Source: Mucilaginibacter polytrichastri (lineage in GTDB: Bacteria; Bacteroidota; Bacteroidia; Sphingobacteriales; Sphingobacteriaceae). Taken from it: 56,941 nt of DNA. The DNA lies in contig NZ_MPPL01000001.1 of the NCBI RefSeq assembly GCF_001911425.1, positions 5,591,436 to 5,648,376 on the forward strand, given 5' to 3'. Shown piece by piece: positions 29,922-39,324 of the stretch. Positions within the stretch are counted from its first letter, which is position 1; every line of letters begins with the position of its first letter. A program made the translations under genes and the position numbers. The notes below the pieces were generated by a model. The model did no database searches and was not told the DNA's origin. It saw only the letters and a list, made by a program, of their open reading frames with translations.

Positions 29922-31082
29922 ATGATTAAAAAGATCTTATACACCGCACTAATTGCCCTGCCGGCTGTTAGTTTTGCGCAGACAACCCCTGCTGTTGCAC
30001 CTAACTTTACCGTTAAAGGTAAAATTGGTGCTTACAATGCACCTGCTAAAGCTTATTTAACTTACCGCTCGGGTGCTAAAAGTGTAACCGATTCTGTAGT
30101 GCTGGTTAACGGCGCTTTTGAATTTAAGGGCACGGTGGCAGATCCGGCGCAGGCAGACCTGTTTGTAAATGCCAAAGGTGACGGTATTCATTCGCCTTAT
30201 GACTATACCGAATTATACATTGCCCCAGGTACAACGGTGGTAAATAGTGGCGATGTTGCCAAAAATGCAACGGCCACCGGTACCAAAATCAGCGAAGAAA
30301 ATGCGAAGTATCAACTGGCCTTAAAACCTGTTAATGCCGAATACGAAGCGCTTGAGGCTAAACAAAAAGCAGCAGGTGATAAACCATCTGACGAGCAGAC
30401 TAAAGAGTTTGCCGCCACAGAGAAAGCAATTGAAAACCACGAAAAAGCAATCACTAAAAAATTCATTGAGGATAATCCTACGTCAGCGATCAGCTTAAAC
30501 GCATTGCGCAGCTATACTTACAGCGCCGATTTTAAAGAGCTTGATCCGATGTTTCATCACCTGTCGCCAGAGATTCAGAACAGCACATCAGGTAAAAAAT
30601 ATGCCGATCAGTTAGAGAAATTAAAAACCGTTGCTTACGGTGCAACCGCTCCTGAGTTTGCAATGGCCGATACCAATGGAGTATCTGTTAAGCTGTCGTC
30701 ATTCCGTGGTAAATATGTTTTGGTTGATTTTTGGGCATCATGGTGCGGCCCTTGCCGTGCAGAAAACCCTAATGTGGTTAAAGCCTACCATCAGTTTAAA
30801 GACAAAAATTTTACCATCCTGAGCGTATCGTTAGATCGTACGGGTGCTAAAGAAAAATGGATGAACGCGATCCACAAAGATGGCCTCACCTGGACCCACG
30901 TATCAGACCTTAAATTCTGGGATAATGATGCAGCCAAACTTTACGGCGTACAGGCTATCCCGCAAAACTTCCTGTTAGACCCTAACGGTAAAATTGTTGG
31001 TAAAAACTTGCGCGGTACAGATTTAACTGATAAGTTAAATGAGCTGCTTGCTAAAAGCAAAAGCAATACCAAAGCAGAGTAA
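29922..31082 (+). CDS. TlpA-like thioredoxin with DUF4369-type N-domain (copy 2)
   Basis: 386 residues, same architecture as the upstream copy: signal peptide (MIKKILYTALIALPAVSFAQ), N-terminal domain FTVKGKIGAYNAPAKAYLTY, a Lys/Glu-rich helical linker, then the thioredoxin domain with FWASWCGPCRAENP near residue 276 and AIPQNFLLD. The thioredoxin halves are nearly identical, while the N-terminal halves differ more, which suggests different partners. It ends at a strong terminator. Confidence 0.92.
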   Translation: MIKKILYTALIALPAVSFAQTTPAVAPNFTVKGKIGAYNAPAKAYLTYRSGAKSVTDSVVLVNGAFEFKGTVADPAQADLFVNAKGDGIHSPYDYTELYIAPGTTVVNSGDVAKNATATGTKISEENAKYQLALKPVNAEYEALEAKQKAAGDKPSDEQTKEFAATEKAIENHEKAITKKFIEDNPTSAISLNALRSYTYSADFKELDPMFHHLSPEIQNSTSGKKYADQLEKLKTVAYGATAPEFAMADTNGVSVKLSSFRGKYVLVDFWASWCGPCRAENPNVVKAYHQFKDKNFTILSVSLDRTGAKEKWMNAIHKDGLTWTHVSDLKFWDNDAAKLYGVQAIPQNFLLDPNGKIVGKNLRGTDLTDKLNELLAKSKSNTKAE

Positions 31083-31094
31083 TTAGCTGTTATA

Positions 31095-31142
31095 ATACAA
31101 TAAGAAAGGCCTCTGGTTTACCGGAGGCCTTTCTTATTGTAT
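31095..31142 (+). terminator. Strong terminator after the second TlpA-like gene
   Basis: Near-perfect 22-bp stem, arms 31095-31116 and 31121-31142, one G-T pair, loop TTTA; the core is GGCCTC/GAGGCC. It starts 12 bases past the stop codon. Confidence 0.88.
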
Positions 31143-31145
31143 ATT

Positions 31146-31232
31146 TTGTCATTGTGGCACGACGCAATCTCGTATTGCTGCAAATCCGCTCTGTATGCGA
31201 CAAGATTGCCACACTATCGCTCGCAATGACAA
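31146..31232. repeat. Palindromic MITE-like repeat, family B (copy 1)
   Basis: Ends TTGTCATTG and CAATGACAA are inverted. Inside are ACGACGCAATCTCGT and AAGATTGCCACACTATCGCTCG, the counterparts of 37564-37655. Confidence 0.8.
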
Positions 31233-31264
31233 GTTTTTAATTGTTGTCTCGATTCTTGACTCTT

Positions 31265-32539
31265 TTACAAGAGGTCAAACCCAATATCTTTTCTAAAATA
31301 CTTACCATCATAATAAATGCGGCTGGCATCAAGTGTGGCTTGTTGCAGTGCATTAAACATGGTGTCCTGTAAAGAGGTAATGGCTAATACACGCCCACCA
31401 GAAGTTTTAATATCATCGCCATCGGCATAAGTACCTGCATGGAACGCGATAGAACCACGTACATTTTCCAGTCCGGTAATTACATCGTTTTTCATGTATT
31501 CGCCGGGGTAACCGCCTGCCACGCAAACTACGGTGGCTGCAAACTTGTTGGATATAATGAGTTCTTTGGTATCCAGGTTGCCTTCAGCTACGCCTTTCAG
31601 CAAGTCGGCCAGGTCAGACTCTATGCGTGGTAAAACGCTTTCGGTTTCCGGGTCGCCCATGCGGCAGTTATATTCAATTACAAAAGGCTCGCCATCGCAG
31701 CTAATCAAGCCAATAAAGATGAAGCCCTTGTAGGGGATATTGTCTTTCTTTAAACCTTCTACGGTTGGGATAATTACCCGCTCGTGTACTTTGTCCATAA
31801 ATACCTTATCTGCAAAAGGTACTGGTGAAACCGAACCCATGCCGCCGGTATTTAAACCGGTATCACCTTCGCCAATGCGTTTGTAGTCCTTGGCTTCGGG
31901 TAGTACTTTATAGTTGGTGCCATCGCTCAGTACAAACACAGAAAGCTCAATGCCTTGTAAAAACTGTTCGATAACTACCTTAGCGCTTGCCTCGCCAAAT
32001 TTGGCCATGGTAAGCATCTCGGTTAGTTCCTGTTGCGCTTCTTCTAAGCTGGTGCAAATTAATACACCTTTACCTGCTGCAAGTCCATCGGCTTTTAATA
32101 CAATGGGTAAACCAGCGGTTGCCAGGTAAGTAAGGCCTTCTTGTAAAGTTGCTTCTGTAAAAGTTTTAGAAGCAGCAGTTGGGATGTTGTGGCGGTTCAT
32201 AAACTGCTTAGAGAAATCTTTGCTGCCTTCTAATTGCGCACCCTCTTGCTGAGGCCCTATAACCGGGATGTTGCGTAACTGCTCATCGTTTAAAAAGAAA
32301 TCGTGGATGCCTTTAACCAGCGGTTCTTCGGGGCCTACCAGTACCATATCGATATTGTTGGCTAAGGTAAAAGCCTTGTGGCCTTCAAAATCGGTAACCT
32401 TAATATCTATGTTGGTACCAAACTGGGCCGTACCCGGGTTACCCGGTGCAATAAACAATTGCTGGCATAAAGGACTCTGAGTTAATTTCCAGGCGAAGGC
32501 GCTTTCCCTACCGCCGGAACCAATGAGCAGGATGTTCAT
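31265..32539 (-). CDS. purD: Phosphoribosylamine-glycine ligase
   Basis: ATP-grasp ligase of purine synthesis joining glycine to 5-phosphoribosylamine. The protein begins MNILLIGSGGRESAFAWKL at ATG 32539; an in-frame TTG at 32548 lies inside the promoter box and is rejected. Visible: N-domain GSGGRE, PQQEGAQLEGSKDFSKQFM, ATP-grasp loop KADGLAAGKGV, GGMGSVSPVPF and EYNCRMGDPETE metal site. 424 residues, normal length. No other pur gene is adjacent. Confidence 0.97.
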   Translation of the reverse strand: MNILLIGSGGRESAFAWKLTQSPLCQQLFIAPGNPGTAQFGTNIDIKVTDFEGHKAFTLANNIDMVLVGPEEPLVKGIHDFFLNDEQLRNIPVIGPQQEGAQLEGSKDFSKQFMNRHNIPTAASKTFTEATLQEGLTYLATAGLPIVLKADGLAAGKGVLICTSLEEAQQELTEMLTMAKFGEASAKVVIEQFLQGIELSVFVLSDGTNYKVLPEAKDYKRIGEGDTGLNTGGMGSVSPVPFADKVFMDKVHERVIIPTVEGLKKDNIPYKGFIFIGLISCDGEPFVIEYNCRMGDPETESVLPRIESDLADLLKGVAEGNLDTKELIISNKFAATVVCVAGGYPGEYMKNDVITGLENVRGSIAFHAGTYADGDDIKTSGGRVLAITSLQDTMFNALQQATLDASRIYYDGKYFRKDIGFDLL

Positions 32540-32545
32540 GGGGGT

Positions 32546-32553
32546 CAAAGATA
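32546..32553 (-). promoter_or_regulatory. Candidate -7 box of purD
   Basis: TATCTTTG on the - strand, a perfect TAnnTTTG match, 6 bases before the purD ATG, implying an almost leaderless message. No TTG partner at the usual distance. Confidence 0.45.
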
Positions 32554-32641
32554 GAGTTTTAGTCCGTAAGTGCGGAAGTCGATAAGTCTAAAAGGCTGCG
32601 TAAATATCCTTATCTTGTATACAAACCATTAAAGCCCAGTC

Positions 32642-33112
32642 ATGAAAGTAATTAAGACATTAATCGTGCTGATATTATTAACCTCGGCATGCATCGCCCA
32701 AACAAATTTCAGTGGTACAGCAAAAGACCGGGCAGACTTGGCGAAAACCAGCGAAGCCATCCATAAAGCATTTTTTAATGGCGATGTTGATGCCGTAATG
32801 GCGTATCACCATCCGGATGTTGTCAAATCCTTTTCTTATAACAGTTATGTAGTGGGGGCCGATACTGTGAGGGCTGGTTTAGTAGCAGCATTTAAGGTAA
32901 ATCATCTGAAATTTTTAGAAAACAAGGTCGAAAGCACAATTATTAACGGTAATACCGCAGTTGAAAGTTATCTGTTCACAATTAAAGGAACACCAAAAAA
33001 TGGCGGTGAACCGTTTATATTTAAAGGGCGATCTATTGTGGTTTATGTGCGTTATAAAAAAAGTCCAACAGGCTGGGCTTCGATAAGGGAGGTAGTACAG
33101 CCGGCGCCATAG
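32642..33112 (+). CDS. Secreted SnoaL/DUF4440-like protein
   Basis: 156 residues. Signal peptide (MKVIKTLIVLILLTSACIAQ), then an NTF2-like domain: AKTSEAIHKAFFNGDVDAVMAYHHPDVV opens the cone fold, and AVESYLFTIKGTPKNGGEPFIFKGRSIVVYVR and WASIREVVQP close it. Members of the fold are enzymes or binding proteins; no catalytic set is identifiable. Divergent from purD. Confidence 0.82.
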   Translation: MKVIKTLIVLILLTSACIAQTNFSGTAKDRADLAKTSEAIHKAFFNGDVDAVMAYHHPDVVKSFSYNSYVVGADTVRAGLVAAFKVNHLKFLENKVESTIINGNTAVESYLFTIKGTPKNGGEPFIFKGRSIVVYVRYKKSPTGWASIREVVQPAP

Positions 33113-33184
33113 TTTTTAAATCCGTGAGAGGAAAATCAGATACACTTGCCAAAGTTTTTAATCATCGGTAAATTGCCGCACTGT

Positions 33185-33919
33185 ATGAAAACGCTCTACT
33201 CCATTATAATCTTGTTTCTGGCTACAGCTACCTGCACCGCCCAAAACGTAAAGAGCGATCTGGAAAAGGAGAACTTGAAAGGCAATGTGTTATCAGTAAC
33301 TACTACCCAACAAGATACCGGCACTACCAAAATCATTAATAAAGAAATTGCAACCTATAATAAAGACGGTAACTTAATATCAAAAATCCGTTACGACTCG
33401 TTATTTAAAGGTGACACCTCTAGTTATAGGATAGATTATGAGTATAGAAGTCATAAGCTTGTAAGGTCGGTTCTGAATTATTCGAATAGAAAATTGGAGA
33501 TCACATCTACTTATACTTACCATACTCTGGGAAATGAAGTGGAAGAACGCAATTATGCGTTTGATACCGATTCCCTTCTCGGCAGCCTTATATCTAAATA
33601 TGACGAAGCCGGGAATTTAACTAAGCGCATTACTTATGATGGACATAACCACGAGGCTGGGCAAACCTATTATAAATATAGCCAGGGCAATTTAATTAGG
33701 GAGGATAGACGATCTGTTGATTCTACGGCGTACAGTATTACCATGGCTTATGATGCAATGGATAATAAAATGAGCGAAACCACTAACGATGCAGCGGGCA
33801 GTAAGCGAAGCATTATCTATCACTACTTTAATTACGATAAACTATTTAATTGGCTATCGATGGATCAATCTGATAAAAAGGATTGGATTACGGTACGGAA
33901 GATAATCTACTATGAGTAG
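33185..33919 (+). CDS. Secreted protein with YD/RHS-like tyrosine repeats
   Basis: 244 residues from ATG 33185 (MKTLYSIIILFLATATCTAQ, signal peptide); an upstream in-frame start at 33146 would add 13 residues before the signal and is rejected. The mature part has about six short strands of the type YDEAGNLTKRITYD and YNKDGNLISKIRYD, the N/G-L-x-R/K-x-x-Y pattern of YD repeats, without an RHS core or toxin end. Function unknown. Possibly co-transcribed with the DUF4440 gene 72 bases upstream. Confidence 0.72.
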   Translation: MKTLYSIIILFLATATCTAQNVKSDLEKENLKGNVLSVTTTQQDTGTTKIINKEIATYNKDGNLISKIRYDSLFKGDTSSYRIDYEYRSHKLVRSVLNYSNRKLEITSTYTYHTLGNEVEERNYAFDTDSLLGSLISKYDEAGNLTKRITYDGHNHEAGQTYYKYSQGNLIREDRRSVDSTAYSITMAYDAMDNKMSETTNDAAGSKRSIIYHYFNYDKLFNWLSMDQSDKKDWITVRKIIYYE

Positions 33920-33923
33920 TCGG

Positions 33924-34039
33924 GTTGTCTGTTGTCAGTTATCTGTTGTCAGTCGTTAATAAAGAGGCTTTTCATCATAAAATCAAGGAGTTTTGAGAAG
34001 AAGGGTGGTACTGAAAACCGATAACAGACAACAGACAAC
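33924..34039. repeat. GTTGTCTGTTGTC quasi-repeat with inverted arms
   Basis: Left arm 33924-33943 and right arm 34020-34039 are inverted with 19 of 20 positions paired, made of iterated GTTGTCT and GACAACA units. It lies between the YD-repeat gene and secA and can form a large stem with a 76-base loop. Confidence 0.8.
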
Positions 34040-34129
34040 AGAATTTTTCCTAACTTTACCTGCCATAATGACTTTTACATTCGTATGGCGTAATTGTTGA
34101 AGTGGTAGAGATTATATTATAAATAAAGC

Positions 34130-37100
34130 ATGTTAGGATTTATCAGTAAGCTCTTCGGTAATAAATCGGAAAGAGACTTAAAAAGCATACAACCTTTAGT
34201 TGAAAAGATAAAAGCGGAATTCGCGAAGCTCGAAAACATTAGTAATGATGAGCTGCGTGCCATGACGCTTGACTTTAAAGAAAGGATTGCACAGGGGCTT
34301 GCAGACATTGATAATGACATTCAGTCAGCAAAAGAGCAGGCAGAAAGTCCTGAACTTGGCGTAGAAGAAAAAGTTGACCTTTACACCCAGATAGATAAGT
34401 TAGAGAAGGACCGTAACAAAGCGCTTGAAGAAGTGCTGATGACCATCCTGCCCGAAGCTTTTGCCGTGGTTAAAGAAACTGCCCGCCGTTTTAAAGAAAA
34501 CAAGACGATTGAGGTTACTGCCTGGGATAGCGACCGTGAACTGGCTGCAACCAAGGCAAACGTTATAATTAAAGGGGATAAAGCCATACACCATAACACC
34601 TGGAAAGCCGCAGGCAACGACACCACCTGGGATATGGTACACTATGATGTACAATTAATTGGTGGTATTGTATTGCACCAGGGTAAAATTGCGGAGATGA
34701 CCACGGGTGAGGGTAAAACCTTAGTGGCTACCTTGCCTGCTTACCTTAACGCACTTGCCGGCCAGGGTGTACACATTGTAACCGTGAATGATTACCTGGC
34801 ACGCCGTGACTCGGAGTGGATGGGCCCTTTATATGAGTTTCATGGTTTAACTGTTGATTGTATCGACAAGCATGAGCCAAACTCTGAAGAACGCCGTAAA
34901 GCCTACATGTCTGACATTTGCTTTGGTACCAACAACGAATTTGGGTTTGATTACCTGCGCGATAACATGACCCGTACACCAGAAGAGTTAGTGCAGCGCA
35001 AACTGCATTTTGCCATGGTGGATGAGGTGGATTCGGTATTGGTGGATGATGCCCGTACGCCATTGATTATCTCTGGCCCGATCCCTCGCGGTGATGAGCA
35101 TGAATTTTACCAGTTAAAACCACGCATTCAGCGTTTGGTTGATGCGCAAAAAGCATACATCAACGGTATTTTACAAGAAGCTAAAAAGCAGATCAACGAC
35201 GGTAAATCTGGTACAGACGAAGGCGGTTTAGCCTTATTACGCGCACACCGTGGTTTACCTAAAAGCAAAGCTTTAATTAAGTTTTTGAGCGAAGGCGGTA
35301 ACAGAACTATCCTGCAAAAAACAGATAACTATTACATGCAAGATCAGGGCAAAGAAATGCCTATGGTTGATGCAGATTTGTTTTTTGTGATCGACGAAAA
35401 AAATAATTCGGTTGAATTAACTGAAAAAGGTATCGAGCTGATTACTGCCTCGGGCGAAGATCAACACTTCTTTGTAATGCCTGATGTTGGCGGTGAAGTT
35501 GCGGAGATCGAAAAATCGACCTTAAGCGCCGAAGAAAAAGTTGCCCGTAAGGATGAACTGATGCGCGATTTCTCTATTAAATCTGAGCGGATTCACTCGG
35601 TTAATCAATTGTTGAAGGCTTATACCTTATTTGAAAAGGATACTGAGTACATTCTTGACGAAGGCAAGGTTAAAATTGTAGATGAGCAAACCGGCCGTGT
35701 ATTGGATGGCCGCCGTTACTCTGATGGTTTACACCAGGCTATCGAGGCTAAAGAAAATGTTAAGGTTGAAGATGCAACCCAAACTTTTGCTACAGTAACG
35801 CTGCAAAATTACTTCCGTATGTACCACAAACTTTGCGGTATGACGGGTACTGCCGTTACCGAAGCTGGTGAGTTATGGGAAATTTATAAACTGGATGTGG
35901 TAGAAATACCAGCTAACAGAGGTATACAACGTGATGATCGCCAGGATTTGGTGTATCGTACCATGCGCGAAAAATACAATGCCGTTGCCGATGAGATTGT
36001 TAAACTAACCCAGGCCGGAAGACCGGTACTGGTAGGTACAACATCTGTAGAGATTTCGGAACTGGTAAGCCGTATGCTTAAACTGCGCGGTATTAAACAT
36101 AACGTACTGAATGCCAAGTTGCACCAGAAAGAGGCCGACATTGTGGCCGAAGCCGGTAAATCTGGAACAGTGACTATTGCTACCAACATGGCTGGTCGTG
36201 GTACGGATATTAAACTGGGCGAAGGTGTTAAGGAAGCCGGTGGTTTAGCCATTGTAGGTACCGAGCGCCATGAGTCTCGTCGTGTCGATCGCCAGTTACG
36301 TGGTCGTGCAGGTCGTCAGGGCGATCCGGGTTCTTCACAGTTCTTCGTATCATTAGAGGATAACCTGATGCGTTTATTCGGATCAGAGCGTATCTCTAAC
36401 CTGATGGTGCGTATGGGTATTGAAGAGGGCGAAGTAATTCAGCACTCGATGATCACCAAATCAATTGAGCGTGCGCAGAAAAAAGTAGAAGAAAACAACT
36501 TCGGTATCCGTAAGCGTTTGTTAGAGTATGATGATGTGATGAACTCACAGCGTACTGTAATATATGCTAAACGTAAAAATGCCTTGTTTGGCGAACGTTT
36601 AGACGTTGATTTAAGCAATACTATTTTTGATGTTATCGAAGATGTGGTTAGCGAATACAAAGAATCAAGCAACTATGCAGGTTTACAGCTGGAAATTATC
36701 CGCCTGTTCTCTTTCGATGTAGAGATGAGCCAGGACGAGTTTGCAGGCTCTAACGTTGCAAAACTGACCGACAAGATTTTTGCCGAGGTAACTGATTTTT
36801 ATCACCGCAAGCAGCACGCAGTTGCCGAGCAGGCTTATCCGGTACTGAAAGATGTATTTGATGCCCGTGGCGAATATGTAGAAAACATTGTGGTACCGTT
36901 TACAGATGGTATTCACGGCATCCAGGTGGCAGTGCCGCTTAAAAAGGCGATTGAAAATCATGGTTTGGAAGTGTTTAAATCTTTCGAGAAAAACGTAACC
37001 TTATCGCTGATTGATGATGCCTGGAAAGAGCACCTGCGCGAAATGGACGAGTTAAAGCAATCGGTACAAAATGCTGTTTACGAGCAAAAAGACCCGTTAT

Positions 37101-37435
37101 TGGTTTACAAGTTCGAAGCGTTTGAGTTGTTCCGTTCGATGCTGGCCAATGTGAACAAAGAAGTAGTTAGCTTCCTGTTCAGAGGTGGTATCCCGCAACA
37201 ACAAGAGCCCGACGAAATTCAGGAAGCACGCCCTCAGCCTAAAACAGATATGCGCCAGATGCGTACTTCTAAACCAGAGCTGATGCAGGATGGTAGCGGT
37301 ATTGAACTGGCCGACATGCCGGATGCGCCAAAAGCAACCCCAATACGTGTTGACCCAAAGATTGGCCGTAACGATCCCTGCCCTTGCGGTAGTGGTAAAA
37401 AATATAAAAATTGCCACGGCATAGGCGAAAATTAA
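34130..37435 (+). CDS. secA: Preprotein translocase ATPase SecA
   Basis: Motor of the Sec export pathway, 1101 residues (longer than E. coli's 901, as usual in Bacteroidota because of inserts near residues 330-400 and 440-510). Walker A MTTGEGKT begins at residue 190; the DEVD box is near 298. The second motor half has VGTTSVEISELVS, TNMAGRGTDI and RQLRGRAGRQGDPGSSQFF. The C-terminal SEC-C zinc site DPCPCGSGKKYKNCHG is intact, for SecB-type or lipid contact. A weak TAACTTTA box is upstream near 34053. SecG is at 4197. Confidence 0.97.
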   Translation: MLGFISKLFGNKSERDLKSIQPLVEKIKAEFAKLENISNDELRAMTLDFKERIAQGLADIDNDIQSAKEQAESPELGVEEKVDLYTQIDKLEKDRNKALEEVLMTILPEAFAVVKETARRFKENKTIEVTAWDSDRELAATKANVIIKGDKAIHHNTWKAAGNDTTWDMVHYDVQLIGGIVLHQGKIAEMTTGEGKTLVATLPAYLNALAGQGVHIVTVNDYLARRDSEWMGPLYEFHGLTVDCIDKHEPNSEERRKAYMSDICFGTNNEFGFDYLRDNMTRTPEELVQRKLHFAMVDEVDSVLVDDARTPLIISGPIPRGDEHEFYQLKPRIQRLVDAQKAYINGILQEAKKQINDGKSGTDEGGLALLRAHRGLPKSKALIKFLSEGGNRTILQKTDNYYMQDQGKEMPMVDADLFFVIDEKNNSVELTEKGIELITASGEDQHFFVMPDVGGEVAEIEKSTLSAEEKVARKDELMRDFSIKSERIHSVNQLLKAYTLFEKDTEYILDEGKVKIVDEQTGRVLDGRRYSDGLHQAIEAKENVKVEDATQTFATVTLQNYFRMYHKLCGMTGTAVTEAGELWEIYKLDVVEIPANRGIQRDDRQDLVYRTMREKYNAVADEIVKLTQAGRPVLVGTTSVEISELVSRMLKLRGIKHNVLNAKLHQKEADIVAEAGKSGTVTIATNMAGRGTDIKLGEGVKEAGGLAIVGTERHESRRVDRQLRGRAGRQGDPGSSQFFVSLEDNLMRLFGSERISNLMVRMGIEEGEVIQHSMITKSIERAQKKVEENNFGIRKRLLEYDDVMNSQRTVIYAKRKNALFGERLDVDLSNTIFDVIEDVVSEYKESSNYAGLQLEIIRLFSFDVEMSQDEFAGSNVAKLTDKIFAEVTDFYHRKQHAVAEQAYPVLKDVFDARGEYVENIVVPFTDGIHGIQVAVPLKKAIENHGLEVFKSFEKNVTLSLIDDAWKEHLREMDELKQSVQNAVYEQKDPLLVYKFEAFELFRSMLANVNKEVVSFLFRGGIPQQQEPDEIQEARPQPKTDMRQMRTSKPELMQDGSGIELADMPDAPKATPIRVDPKIGRNDPCPCGSGKKYKNCHGIGEN

Positions 37436-37457
37436 TAGGACTTGCCTATATAAATAT

Positions 37458-37541
37458 TTTGTCATTCTGAGTGCTAACGAAGAATCTTCTCAGTAGATAA
37501 GCATCTTTAAGAAGATTCTTCACTGCGTTCAGAATGACAAA
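37458..37541. repeat. Palindromic MITE-like repeat, family A (copy 1)
   Basis: Perfect 13-bp ends TTTGTCATTCTGA and TCAGAATGACAAA, with inner arms GAAGAATCTTC and GAAGATTCTTC. Downstream of secA. Family members: 40382, 46688, 53423. Confidence 0.88.
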
Positions 37542-37563
37542 TTATGTTTTAGATTAATAAATT

Positions 37564-37655
37564 TGTCATTGCGAGAAGGTACGACGAAGTAATCTCGTAG
37601 CTATGCAGGTCGAATAGCATACAATGAGATTGCCACGCTATCGCGCGCAATGACA
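37564..37655. repeat. Palindromic MITE-like repeat, family B (copy 2)
   Basis: Ends TGTCATTGCG and CGCAATGACA; inner GACGAAGTAATCTCGT and GAGATTGCCACGCTATCGCG. It stands 22 bases after a family A element; together they fill the 243-base gap between secA and the SPOR gene. Confidence 0.85.
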
Positions 37656-37678
37656 TACTTTTTAGATAAGCATACTCA

Positions 37679-38131
37679 ATGAAAAACACAGCATCCCACT
37701 ACAAAACACTTTTGTATATCACTGGGTGCTGTTTTTTTATGCTTTGTACCCAGGCGTCCCATGCCCAAACTCGCGGCAAGGTAGAAGTAATTAAAGACCC
37801 GCGTGTTGATACCCTGATTGCCCGTAAGCTTTACGGCAATGTGGGTAGTGCTCAAAGTGGTTTTTCCTCATCGGGTTACCGGGTGCAGGTTTACACCGGC
37901 TCAAACCGCGCCGCTGCTTACAAGGCACAAGCTAAATTTCAACAAAACTATCCCGATATTAGCGCTTACATTACTTACCGCGAACCCGACTTTAAGGTGC
38001 GTGTAGGGGATTTCAGGACCCGGATAGAGGCTACTCGCATGATGGAGCAGCTAAAACCCTGGTTTCCACTGATGTTTATTATTACAGAAAAAATTAATCC
38101 ACCCAAACTGGATTCAGATACACAGAACTAA
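37679..38131 (+). CDS. SPOR-domain protein
   Basis: 150 residues. An N-terminal hydrophobic signal (about 12-30, with ITGCCFFMLCTQASHAQ) is followed by a short linker and a SPOR domain (about 62-140): GYRVQVYTGSNRAAAYKAQAKF, PDFKVRVGDFRTRIEATRMMEQL. SPOR domains bind denuded peptidoglycan at division sites. The stop codon overlaps the ATG of the amidohydrolase (TAATG), so the two are translationally coupled. Confidence 0.88.
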   Translation: MKNTASHYKTLLYITGCCFFMLCTQASHAQTRGKVEVIKDPRVDTLIARKLYGNVGSAQSGFSSSGYRVQVYTGSNRAAAYKAQAKFQQNYPDISAYITYREPDFKVRVGDFRTRIEATRMMEQLKPWFPLMFIITEKINPPKLDSDTQN

Positions 38132-39315
38132 TGATTAAAGAACGTATACAGCTCATAGCTGAAGAAATTTTTAATGATGTGGTTGGCAATCGCCGCCATC
38201 TGCATGCCAACCCCGAACTGTCTTTTCACGAAGTAGCAACATCGGCATTTGTGGCAGCTAAGTTAGATGAGCTGGGAATCCCTTATGTGCGCATGGCAGA
38301 TAACGGTTTGGTTGGGCTAATTGTGGGTAACAAACCATCGAACCAAGTAGTTGCGCTACGTGCCGATATGGATGCATTGCCAATTACAGAGATTAATGAT
38401 GTGCCTTACAAATCGCAAAACGTGGGTGTAATGCATGCCTGCGGTCACGATGCGCATACATCATCATTATTGGGCACGGCTACTATCCTGTCGAGAATTA
38501 AGAATGATTTTGGAGGAACGGTAAAACTGATCTTTCAACCGGCAGAAGAAAAACTGCCGGGTGGAGCAAACCTCATGATCCAGCAGGGTGTACTTGAAAA
38601 CCCTAAGCCGCAAGCGGTAATAGGCCAGCACGTAATGCCTTTTATTGATGCCGGTAAGGTTGGTTTCAGGGCCGGTAAATACATGGCCTCTACAGATGAA
38701 ATTTATGTTAAAGTAATTGGCAAAGGTGGCCACGGTGCCCAGCCTCAACAAAATATAGATCCGGTAATTATCACAGCGCATATGTTAACTGCGTTGCAGC
38801 AGGTGATCAGCCGTTTTGCCGACCCTAAAAACCCATCGGTACTCTCATTCGGTAAAGTAATTGCCAATGGCGCTACCAATGTGATCCCTAATGAGGTTTA
38901 CCTGGAAGGTACTTTCCGTACAATGGATGAAACCTGGCGAGCGGAGGCACATATACGTATGAAGAAACTGGCCGAGGGTTTATGCGAGAGTATGGGCGCT
39001 AAATGCGAGTTTAATATTATGAAGGGTTATCCATACCTGATTAACGAAGAAAAACTGACCGCCAATGTGAAGGGCTTTGCGGTTGATTACTTAGGTAAAG
39101 AAAACGTGCTTGATCTGGATATCTGGATGGCAGGCGAAGATTTCGCTTACTTTTCGCATGCTGCGGATAGCTGTTTCTACCGTTTAGGTACCCGTAACGA
39201 GAGTCGCGGTATTACATCCTCAGTACACACACCAACGTTTGATATTGAAGAAACTGCATTGTTAGGCGGCACTGGTTTAATGGCCTACATTGCCCTTAAA
39301 CAATTAGGTAACTAA
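38131..39315 (+). CDS. M20-family amidohydrolase (hippurate/IAA-amino-acid hydrolase type)
   Basis: 394-residue zinc-dependent amidohydrolase of the M20D type. Metal ligands are visible in MHACGHDAHTSSLLG and QPAEEKLPGGANLM, VIGQHVMP and near the end in MAGEDFAYF and HTPTFDIEE. The dimerisation lid (KVIGKGGHGAQPQQNIDP) is present. No signal peptide, so cytoplasmic. Coupled by one-base overlap to the SPOR gene upstream; the SPOR link suggests, but does not prove, a peptide from cell-wall turnover as substrate. Confidence 0.92.
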   Translation: MIKERIQLIAEEIFNDVVGNRRHLHANPELSFHEVATSAFVAAKLDELGIPYVRMADNGLVGLIVGNKPSNQVVALRADMDALPITEINDVPYKSQNVGVMHACGHDAHTSSLLGTATILSRIKNDFGGTVKLIFQPAEEKLPGGANLMIQQGVLENPKPQAVIGQHVMPFIDAGKVGFRAGKYMASTDEIYVKVIGKGGHGAQPQQNIDPVIITAHMLTALQQVISRFADPKNPSVLSFGKVIANGATNVIPNEVYLEGTFRTMDETWRAEAHIRMKKLAEGLCESMGAKCEFNIMKGYPYLINEEKLTANVKGFAVDYLGKENVLDLDIWMAGEDFAYFSHAADSCFYRLGTRNESRGITSSVHTPTFDIEETALLGGTGLMAYIALKQLGN

Positions 39316-39324
39316 ATCTGCCGC

